From NCBI GenBank assembly GCA_030621535.1, contig JAUXHM010000002.1, forward strand, positions 1-18,451: a stretch of DNA of 18,451 bases, in the 5' to 3' direction. Origin of the DNA: Candidatus Methanophagales archaeon. Lineage in GTDB: Archaea > Halobacteriota > Syntropharchaeia > Alkanophagales > Methanospirareceae. This document shows, in pieces, positions 13,589 to 18,451 of this stretch. The notes beneath the pieces are model-generated. The model did no database searches. It had not been told where the DNA came from and saw only the letters and a list, made by a program, of their open reading frames with translations. How positions within the stretch are numbered: position 1 is the first letter of the stretch; every line of letters begins with the position of its first letter. The translations under genes were made by a program, and so were the position numbers.

Positions 13589-13786
13589 ATGGACGGAACT
13601 AAACGAGTGAATATTAAACCTGGAATGCGAGTAGCAATTGTACTTAAAAAGGATCAACGCTCAGGAAAGCTAACGGAAGGTATAGTTAAAGACATTCTTA
13701 CCAATTCTCAACACCATCCACATGGAATTAAAGTCCGCCTTAAATCCGGCGAAATTGGTAGAGTTAAAGAAATTCTAAAAAGTTAG
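13589..13786 (+). CDS. ywbE: YwbE family protein (DUF2196)
   Basis: A 65-residue basic protein of the YwbE/DUF2196 family, conserved in bacteria and some archaea, function unknown. Signature: NIKPGMRVAIVLKKDQRSGK, LTEGIVKDILTNSQHHPHGI and KVRLKSGEIGRVKEIL, a small beta-rich fold likely to bind nucleic acid (inference). The frame opens 13 codons earlier at 13550, but GGAGG at 13574-13578 lies 10 bases before ATG 13589, and family members begin MDG, so this start is chosen. Divergent from the ATPase and convergent with uL30. Confidence 0.9.
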   Translation: MDGTKRVNIKPGMRVAIVLKKDQRSGKLTEGIVKDILTNSQHHPHGIKVRLKSGEIGRVKEILKS

Positions 13787-13803
13787 TTGAACTATATACA
13801 ATC

Positions 13804-13860
13804 GGGATCGAATAGTCATATTGCATAGTGATCCCATGCCAAAAAATCATAAGGCATCGG
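13804..13860 (+). terminator. Overlapping stem-loops after ywbE
   Basis: GGGATC (13804-13809) pairs with GATCCC (13830-13835). CCCATGCC (13833-13840) pairs with GGCATCGG (13853-13860) apart from one mismatch. The two stems share 13833-13835, so they cannot both form fully. No long T-run follows. May be 3' end structure of ywbE mRNA. The gap to uL30 (194 bases) otherwise holds only an AT palindrome, TAATTA-AATA-TAATTA (13865-13880). Confidence 0.35.
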
Positions 13861-13980
13861 TATGTAATTAAATATAATTAACGTTCTGGTTCTTCCATCC
13901 CTTTAATTTTCGCTTTTGTTAAGTAAAGTTTAAAATTACAGAGAAAAAACTAATATCTCAAAGTTGTTTTTAAAATCATC

Positions 13981-14448
13981 TCATCGCATCTTATGCAACA
14001 ACTCATTTATCTTATCGCCGTGATAACCGAGTTCACCACCCTGCGGGACCGTTTTTTTTATTCCTCTATGCCCTTTTCTTGGTGGGTGCAGCCTGAAAAC
14101 AGGTTTGATTTGGTATTCCGTTAAATCCTTCATCTTTACTTCTCCCGAATGCAAACCATGAGCAAGTTCTTTAAACGACTTAAAAGGCGTATTGTCCTGT
14201 AAATATAACTCAGTTAATCTTTTACCCCCCGCTAATCTACCCCTGTTTTTTAGTAATTCCTCAAGCATATCCTCGGATATTTCACCCCATGCAACGTAAT
14301 CCTTCACTTTATTTATCATTCCTTTGTAATAGTCATCATTTCCCACTACGACGCAGTGGTTCGCCCGGTGTAGCCGAAGAAGCCCTAACGTATATTTTAT
14401 GTCAGGCCTTATTCCTACGCTTCCTCTCACTTTTATTATCGCCTTCAT
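13981..14448 (-). CDS. rpl30: 50S ribosomal protein uL30 (L30P)
   Basis: A 155-residue archaeal/eukaryotic-type uL30, longer than the bacterial 60-residue form. N-terminal [35 protein letters not shown] and the C-terminal [15 protein letters not shown] are characteristic. ATG 14448 overlaps the uS5 stop in ATGA, so translation is coupled. Last gene of the block: uL15 and SecY, which normally follow in archaeal spc operons, are absent, and the next gene, ywbE, is on the other strand. Confidence 0.97.
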   Translation of the reverse strand: MKAIIKVRGSVGIRPDIKYTLGLLRLHRANHCVVVGNDDYYKGMINKVKDYVAWGEISEDMLEELLKNRGRLAGGKRLTELYLQDNTPFKSFKELAHGLHSGEVKMKDLTEYQIKPVFRLHPPRKGHRGIKKTVPQGGELGYHGDKINELLHKMR

Positions 14449-15074
14449 AATGTTTTTATTGTAGCTGTTTTTCTTAACGCATCATAGGTGGCTAGCCCAA
14501 GGTTAAAGGTGGTTCGTGTAGAACCTTTTGTTTTTGCCCATACATCCTCCACGCCTGCGAACTCCAGAACCTTTTTTGGGATGTCTCCTGCGGCGAGACC
14601 CAGACCCTTGGGTGCTGGTTTCAAGGTTATTTCGACCGCTCCTGATTTCCCGCGCACCTTAAAAGGTATAGAATGCTTCTCGTTACAATCGCATTCCCAC
14701 GACCCGCAACCCCGCTCAATATATGCCAAGTTTAATTCCGCATCTCGTATCGCTTTTGTAATGCTATTACGAACAAGAGCGTCTTTACCCAGTCCTATGC
14801 CGAGATAACCATCCCGATTCCCCACGATTACGCAAACTCTGAACTTTATTCTTCTTCCTGAATCGGTCATTCTTTGTACCATGTTTATGTCCAGGACTTC
14901 ATCAGAAATATCAGGTAGGAGCGCTTCTACAATTTGGTGCTCTTTTAGTGGGTATCTCGACCGAAGAGCTTCTTCTATGGTCTTTATTTCACCGCTTTGC
15001 ACTAGCATACCTAACCTTGTTAATGGTACCCATTTTTCTTCATCCGCTTCCCTCCTTTTCCTTCTTCCGCTCAT
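14445..15074 (-). CDS. rps5: 30S ribosomal protein uS5 (S5P)
   Basis: A 209-residue small-subunit protein lining the mRNA entry and decoding region. N-terminal archaeal extension [16 protein letters not shown]; double-stranded RNA-binding part [20 protein letters not shown] with [39 protein letters not shown]; and the C-terminal part [20 protein letters not shown] with [20 protein letters not shown]. Start codon ATG 15074 directly follows the uL18 stop; the uS5 stop overlaps the uL30 start. Confidence 0.97.
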   Translation of the reverse strand: MSGRRKRREADEEKWVPLTRLGMLVQSGEIKTIEEALRSRYPLKEHQIVEALLPDISDEVLDINMVQRMTDSGRRIKFRVCVIVGNRDGYLGIGLGKDALVRNSITKAIRDAELNLAYIERGCGSWECDCNEKHSIPFKVRGKSGAVEITLKPAPKGLGLAAGDIPKKVLEFAGVEDVWAKTKGSTRTTFNLGLATYDALRKTATIKTL

Positions 15075-15623
15075 TTATGATGCTTTCGTTTTATCCTCCT
15101 GTATTGAAGTTATAACTAATATCTTTTCTTTTACCACATTAAAATTATCAATAATAGCAGGATTTTGTAAGAACTCGGCGATGTGCTGCCCGCTAAGGCG
15201 CTCATCAGAGGGTAAAACGGAGGAGTCATAAGGAATATCCATCCCGGAATCAACAACCCCTTTTAATGTAGCGTACACTTTAGAGCCATGAGTGGGTGTG
15301 CACAGCCCAATATCGAGGATGCCTTCGTCAAACCCGGCTTCCTTTGATTTTTTACCGAATAACAATCCAGTGAGATACGCAGCAGAAATGTTACATTTAC
15401 CCCCCTCATACCCGTATCCTTCAAGTTCAGAAGATATAGTGGAGATAACCGTTCTATCACTAGGACTATCACTCAGGACAAGTTGTATTCTGATGTATCT
15501 ATTACTTTCGCGCACTACCACCCGTGGCTTTCCGCTGAGCAGCAACTTTAGCCGTTTTCGGTAGTCGGTCTTCCCTTCTCTTCTCCCTCTGAACGGGACA
15601 TGATATGTTGGACTTTTTGCCAT
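15075..15623 (-). CDS. rpl18: 50S ribosomal protein uL18 (L18P)
   Basis: A 182-residue 5S rRNA-binding protein. N-terminal YHVPFRGRREGKTDYRKRLK and LLSGKPRVVVRESNRYI are typical archaeal uL18, followed by AAYLTGLLFGKKSKEAG, LDIGLCTPTHGSKVYATLKG and the C-terminal helix HIAEFLQN. The end of the protein (VVKEKILVITSIQEDKTKAS) is less conserved. Located 20 bases after eL19 and abutting uS5. Confidence 0.97.
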   Translation of the reverse strand: MAKSPTYHVPFRGRREGKTDYRKRLKLLLSGKPRVVVRESNRYIRIQLVLSDSPSDRTVISTISSELEGYGYEGGKCNISAAYLTGLLFGKKSKEAGFDEGILDIGLCTPTHGSKVYATLKGVVDSGMDIPYDSSVLPSDERLSGQHIAEFLQNPAIIDNFNVVKEKILVITSIQEDKTKAS

Positions 15624-15643
15624 TTCTTGTTTCCTCTTTATTT

Positions 15644-16108
15644 TTACCTGGCTGATTTTATTAACTTATCAGATTTTGCAACTTCATTCAAATGAGCAAT
15701 ATTCCTTAGTTCTCCTGCTTTTGCTTTAGTATATAATTTACGATATGCGGTTTTATCGAGGTCTTCCTCATCCCGCAGCTCTTTTAACCTTCTGCGTAAG
15801 CCCCTTATTTTTGTTATCCACTGCCTTTTCTTGCCCCTTCTTGCACCTTTTGCACCCTTTCGGGACCCGTGCCCCCTTCTACGTCCGACGGCTTTTTTCG
15901 CCGCTCTTTGTCTTGCTCTTCCTCTACTTACGCCTTTCTTCTGCTTCTTTTTTATTATTCCTTCTTCTATCAACCCACGAATGTCCTCTCTCGTTATCGC
16001 TTCTGCTATATCTGCCGTAGCTTCCGGGTCAGGGTCAATCCATACTTTCCCTTCGCCAACCTTCATCACGTCTGCAGCTATCCTCTTCTGCTTTGCAAGA
16101 TTTGCCAT
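15644..16108 (-). CDS. rpl19e: 50S ribosomal protein eL19 (L19e)
   Basis: A 154-residue basic, helical archaeal/eukaryotic ribosomal protein. N-terminal [20 protein letters not shown] and [20 protein letters not shown] with RGLIEEGII are the signature, followed by the basic loop [20 protein letters not shown] and [23 protein letters not shown] 16108 has GAGG two bases before it, unusually close, with further GGAGG and GAGG upstream. First gene of the block; the usual upstream neighbour eL32 is absent and LarA lies 145 bases upstream on the same strand. Confidence 0.97.
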   Translation of the reverse strand: MANLAKQKRIAADVMKVGEGKVWIDPDPEATADIAEAITREDIRGLIEEGIIKKKQKKGVSRGRARQRAAKKAVGRRRGHGSRKGAKGARRGKKRQWITKIRGLRRRLKELRDEEDLDKTAYRKLYTKAKAGELRNIAHLNEVAKSDKLIKSAR

Positions 16109-16152
16109 TGCCTCTTATTTTATCCTCTCTTCCTCCAAATTTAGATTCCTAC

Positions 16153-16173
16153 TCTATCTATCTACCTATCTAT
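16153..16173. repeat. Tetranucleotide (TCTA) microsatellite in the eL19 leader
   Basis: TCTATCTATCTA-CCTA-TCTAT, five imperfect tetramer units, on the minus strand (TAGA)n. It falls between the inferred TATA box and the eL19 start, near the expected transcription start. Length variation here could alter promoter-start spacing; that is speculative. Confidence 0.6.
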
Positions 16174-16189
16174 ACAGACTTTATTTTTG

Positions 16190-16199
16190 TATAATAAGT
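16190..16199 (-). promoter_or_regulatory. TATA box of the ribosomal block
   Basis: Minus strand CTTATTATAC followed by AAAAATAAAG, 82-91 bases before ATG 16108. It resembles the rpl44e promoter (CTTTATATAC then AAAGATAAA). It gives the four ribosomal genes a promoter separate from larA. Inferred. Confidence 0.45.
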
Positions 16200-16218
16200 A
16201 TGTAAGAAGTATAAGTTA

Positions 16219-16263
16219 CTTCCTTCTATTTAAGTTAAGGCACAGACACAGATTTACACTGAT
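16219..16263. repeat. Short-period repeat element, truncated copy B
   Basis: CTTCCTTCTATTTAAG at 16219, then TTAAGGCACAGACACAGATTTACACTGATTT in two overlapping parts (GGCACAGACACAG and GATTTACACTGATTT). The right half of the element (the inverted ATCTGCG...CTGTGT end) is missing. Instead larA coding sequence continues, and the larA stop codon lies within the element. Confidence 0.75.
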
Positions 16264-17552
16264 TTTTCTTGGCTACTGGCATTAACCAATAATGTATCTA
16301 AACCTTTTTTAACTATACCTATCTTAAACTGCTCATTGAAATTTATTTCCTTTTTTAGTGCTTCACGAAGGGATTTATATCCCGTTATGCCCCATCTATT
16401 CAACATTTGCGTGTTCAGTTCAGAGACAATAGCGAGGTGGACTCTTTTCATTGTTTTTCTCATGTAAAACGCTTTATGCCCGCCAAGTACAAAATTCGTT
16501 CTGATTGCGTCTGCGGCATCTTCGTATGTTGCATAAATATTCATCCACTCCTCAAAATAAAGGTCGCCAATTCCCTCGCGACATTCAGCGACAAGAATTA
16601 GCGTGCCACCGGGAACCACTGCACGATAACAGTTTTCGATAGCTTTTGTTGCCTGGTACAGGTTTCTGTCCTTCGGAAAACCACCTGCACTTACCACCAA
16701 AACGTCAAACAAATCGGTTTCAAGAGAAGATAGTTTCTTCATAACTTCCGCACCTGTAAGCAATACAGAGTTCATCTCTCCTGCGTATGCATCTACCAGA
16801 TTACCAGAACTGTCGGCAACCGTATTTATTACGAAATCCGGGGGTGCGAAAGACGCTGCTTCTGTCATATCCAGATGCACGGGGTTGTCTTTGATGTTCG
16901 CCGTTTTTGCACGCTCATCCAGTAAAAGTGCATGGTTTCTCTTTATCGTCTCTCGCGATGAAATCCCGGGAACGATGCTCTTCCTTCCACCGCCAAACCC
17001 CGCGTAATAATGCAGTGTTATGTCGCCTGTTAAGATTTTTACATCTGCTTCTACGTAGCTTCTATTCAGCATTACCGGTGTCCCTCTGCTTGTCGTGCCA
17101 ACAAATACCTGATCTTTTGCATCGCAATCGTGAATCTCGAGGTTAAATTGCAAGGCATACGTATTCATATACGCACCAAGAATTCTTTTTAAGTCCCCCT
17201 TATTTGGCGCTGTGTGCGTGCCACAAGCAACGAGCAGGGTGACCTGCCTTGGTAATTTATCTTTATGCTTTTCCCCTATCTCCTCTGTTAACGCATCGAC
17301 CATTCTCTCGGTAGGTGCTTCTCGTGTATGGTCGTCAATGACAATCACTATTTTTGCGTCTTTTTTCCTGTCCACTATTTCTCGCAGCTTTTCTGTGCCG
17401 ATGGGGTTTTGGAGGGCATGCCTTATTCGTTCCACATCAAGGTCTTTGGGTTGGGTTTTACTTCTGTCAATACCGCCTTCGTGCTCTAACAGTTTACCTG
17501 CTATGTCCACATCTATCAGCTTGGAGCCGTAGGGAATTTGTAGTGTAGTCAT
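16254..17552 (-). CDS. larA: LarA family nickel-pincer-dependent racemase (lactate racemase-like)
   Basis: A 432-residue LarA-family protein, which carries a pyridinium nickel-pincer nucleotide and racemises or epimerises 2-hydroxy acids. Motifs: IDDHTREAPTERM (72-84), ACGTHTAP with His113, LTGDITLHYYAGFGGGRKSI (174-193) with His181 and cofactor lysine Lys191, PGISSRETIKRNH with His207, VNTV-like FVINTVADSSGNLV, and VLVVSAGGFPKDRNLYQATK. These correspond to His108, His174, Lys184 and His200 of the L. plantarum enzyme, so it looks functional. LarB, LarC and LarE are not in the window. Substrate unknown; LarA homologs are diverse. ATG 17552 with TATA at 17591-17600. The last residues (about EKSV and the stop) come from repeat copy B. 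Confidence 0.9.
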   Translation of the reverse strand: MTTLQIPYGSKLIDVDIAGKLLEHEGGIDRSKTQPKDLDVERIRHALQNPIGTEKLREIVDRKKDAKIVIVIDDHTREAPTERMVDALTEEIGEKHKDKLPRQVTLLVACGTHTAPNKGDLKRILGAYMNTYALQFNLEIHDCDAKDQVFVGTTSRGTPVMLNRSYVEADVKILTGDITLHYYAGFGGGRKSIVPGISSRETIKRNHALLLDERAKTANIKDNPVHLDMTEAASFAPPDFVINTVADSSGNLVDAYAGEMNSVLLTGAEVMKKLSSLETDLFDVLVVSAGGFPKDRNLYQATKAIENCYRAVVPGGTLILVAECREGIGDLYFEEWMNIYATYEDAADAIRTNFVLGGHKAFYMRKTMKRVHLAIVSELNTQMLNRWGITGYKSLREALKKEINFNEQFKIGIVKKGLDTLLVNASSQEKSV

Positions 17553-17590
17553 GGTTGGTCGGTTATGGCAAATTGTGGTCTCTTACGATG

Positions 17591-17637
17591 GTTTTATATA
17601 TCTCCAATTGCTTAAAAAATATTGGAATGCTTAAGCA
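17591..17637 (-). promoter_or_regulatory. larA promoter with upstream palindrome TGCTTAAGCA
   Basis: Minus-strand TATA (GATATATAAAAC, core 17591-17600) stands about 40 bases before ATG 17552. About 27 bases further upstream is the perfect palindrome TGCTTAAGCA (17628-17637), with a half-site TGCTTAA at 17608-17614 and CCAAT/ATTGG arms (17604-17608, 17621-17625). A regulator site is plausible but unproven. Confidence 0.4.
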
Positions 17638-17659
17638 GTTTGTTTGAGAATAAAAAAAT

Positions 17660-17796
17660 ATGAAGATAAAAAAGCGAGATAAAACAGGCTAAATTTACTT
17701 TAGATGAAGCAAAGAAACTAATTGAGCAATCAGAATTAAGAAAAGGAACTTTCTCGAAAAGCGTTTTATGGTGGAATTTTGAAGTATGTTGATTAA
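17660..17796 (+). pseudogene. Frameshifted remnant of a small gene
   Basis: ATG 17660 gives MKIKKRDKTG then stops; the next frame reads KFTLDEAKKLIEQSELRKG, and a third frame ends ELSRKAFYGGILKYVD with TAA 17794-17796. Joined across two shifts this looks like one short protein-coding stretch, more protein-like than any single frame. Family not recognised. Next to an insertion sequence and a repeat element, decay is plausible. It could also be chance. Confidence 0.35.
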
Positions 17797-17798
17797 AA

Positions 17799-17879
17799 CT
17801 TCCTTCTATTTAGGACACAGATTTACACTGATTTACGCGGACTTATTTAATTATCCTATATCTGCGTTAATCTGTGCCT
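17799..17879. repeat. Short-period inverted-repeat element, copy C
   Basis: CTTCCTTCTATTTAGG, then ACACAGATTTACACTGATTT and ACGCGGACTTA (about 10-base periods), a short AT centre, and the inverted end TCTGCGTTAATCTGTGCC. The ends can form a long imperfect hairpin. Full-length like copy A (7323-7414). It ends about 10 bases before the likely left end of the IS630-like element. Confidence 0.8.
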
Positions 17880-17903
17880 AATAATTTATAGTACCTGACA
17901 TAA

Positions 17904-17928
17904 TTATTTAGACCATTAGCCTAAATAA
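17904..17928 (+). promoter_or_regulatory. Perfect 8-bp stem-loop before the transposase start
   Basis: TTATTTAG (17904-17911) and CTAAATAA (17921-17928) are exact inverted repeats with a 9-base loop, ending 5 bases before ATG 17934. It may be part of the terminal repeat region or a hairpin limiting transposase translation. Function inferred. Confidence 0.45.
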
Positions 17929-17933
17929 ATGAC

Positions 17934-18451
17934 ATGGACTCATCTAACCCGCTTATCCAGCATATTTCGCTGGAAAAATTAAAACGTCTTATTCGAGAGG
18001 AGAAAAACAAGCACGTCTTCCAGCGTCTGTTGTTTATTCATCAGCTGTACTTGGAGGATGGTGTTGAAAAAGCTTGCAAGAGAATGTGTATATCAAAGCA
18101 GACAGGGTATAACTGGTTAAACCAATGGAACGAGCAAGGACATGAAGGCATCAACCCAAATTTTGGCGGTGGCAGACCTCCAAAACTAACCAAAAAACAG
18201 AAGGAACAATTGAAAGATAAGCTCAAAGGCAAGGGTGCGTGGTTGACTCCAGAAGTGCGGGCACTCATCAGGAACGATTTTAATGTCGTCTATAGCAATA
18301 GGCAAGTCTCCCGGATACTGCGGGAGTTTAAGATGCATTATGCCAAACCCTATGCGCACGATTACCGTCGACCAGAAAATGCAGAGGAATTATTTACAGA
18401 ATCTCTGGATGTGGCTGTGGGTAAGGTCCAAGGGGGGTGCATCATTGGGTT
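17934..18451 (+). CDS. IS630-family transposase, N-terminal part
   Basis: 172 codons open to the window edge. Residues 28-70 form a helix-turn-helix (VFQRLLFIHQLYLEDGVEKA then CKRMCISKQTGYNWLNQW), followed by FGGGRPPKLTKKQKEQL (77-93) and a second winged-helix part WLTPEVRALIRNDFNV and YSNRQVSRILREFKMHYAKP (120-139), the normal two-part DNA-binding head of IS630 transposases. The visible part ends at VQGGCIIG, where the first catalytic Asp of the DDE domain is expected just beyond the edge. ATG 17934 is preferred over the out-of-frame ATG 17929. Whether the full gene is intact cannot be seen. Confidence 0.88.
   Translation, partial: MDSSNPLIQHISLEKLKRLIREEKNKHVFQRLLFIHQLYLEDGVEKACKRMCISKQTGYNWLNQWNEQGHEGINPNFGGGRPPKLTKKQKEQLKDKLKGKGAWLTPEVRALIRNDFNVVYSNRQVSRILREFKMHYAKPYAHDYRRPENAEELFTESLDVAVGKVQGGCIIG

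Larger units (their letters stand above)
17886..18451 (+). mobile_element. IS630-like insertion sequence, left part
   Basis: The transposase start and the AT-rich leader before it indicate an IS630/Tc1-mariner-type element entering from the right edge. The left boundary is a guess: a TA-rich stretch TTATAGTACCTGACATAATT begins near 17886, and IS630 elements insert at TA. The right end is outside the window, so terminal inverted repeats cannot be compared. Confidence 0.5.

Noticed and set aside
15745..16205. Several plus-strand hydrophobic ORFs opposite eL19
   Set aside because: Shadows of the Arg/Lys-rich eL19 gene; reverse reading of basic codons gives Leu/Phe/Ser-rich peptides.
11271..17783. 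Exact 14-base match GGTGGAATTTTGAA at 11271-11284 and 17770-17783
   Set aside because: A 14-base match is expected about once by chance in a window of this size, and flanks do not extend it.
18041..18268. Minus-strand 75-codon ORF within the transposase
   Set aside because: Antisense to the clearly homologous IS630 transposase frame.

Overview
The window reads as chromosomal DNA of a methanogen-related euryarchaeon. The evidence is a run of archaeal-only or archaeal-type genes: O-phosphoseryl-tRNA synthetase, methanogenesis marker protein 8, geranylgeranylglyceryl phosphate synthase, GINS subunit Gins51, KEOPS kinase Bud32, ribosomal proteins eL44, eL19, uL18, uS5 and uL30, a COG1824-type cation transporter, and archaeal TATA boxes about 25-30 bases before several starts. 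SepRS plus marker 8 points to methanogens, Archaeoglobi or methane/alkane-oxidising relatives (ANME-1/Methanophagales or Syntrophoarchaeia). The exact lineage is inference.

Layout. 1-428 (-): start of SepRS, cut by the window edge. 517-1023 (+): small COG2426 membrane protein, divergent from SepRS across one near-symmetric TATA box. 1127-1708 (-) Bud32 and 1809-3188 (+) a CoA-disulfide-reductase-like flavoprotein diverge. 3281-4931 (-): compact operon chorismate mutase, RimI-like acetyltransferase, UPF0282 metallo-beta-lactamase-fold protein, with 4-base stop/start overlaps. 5333-6682 (+): duplicated SLC41/MgtE transporter with a long leader. 6976-9404 (-): cysteine desulfurase, Gins51, eL44. 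9530-10375 (+): methanogenesis marker 8, convergent with QueC (10465-11172, -). 11296-13460 (-): GGGP synthase directly behind an AT-rich AAA_14/DUF4143 ATPase whose promoter carries paired palindromes. 13589-13786 (+): YwbE/DUF2196. 13981-16108 (-): ribosomal block eL19-uL18-uS5-uL30, without its usual neighbours eL32 and uL15. 16254-17552 (-): LarA-type nickel-pincer racemase. 17660-17796: a probable gene remnant. 17934-18451 (+): start of an IS630-like transposase running off the edge.

The genes are mostly housekeeping: tRNA charging and modification (SepRS, Bud32, QueC), sulfur supply (cysteine desulfurase), ether lipids (GGGPS), replication (Gins51) and translation. I see no complete defence island, CRISPR array, tRNA or rRNA.

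The most unusual content is between genes. (1) A 48-base AT-rich hairpin element ending in CCTGTGCTAAAAG occurs twice with one mismatch (6685-6732; reverse at 10414-10461), once as a rearranged copy (9453-9510) and perhaps once decayed (11209-11236). (2) A family of short-period inverted-repeat elements (CACAGATTTA..., CACCGCAGAG..., CACAGAGGCACGGAG...) fills many gaps. Three of them share the leader CTTCCTTCTATTTA, and two supply the 3' ends of the Gins51 and LarA genes. (3) A perfect palindrome and a near-copy flank the ATPase TATA box and overlap its start codon, suggesting autoregulation.
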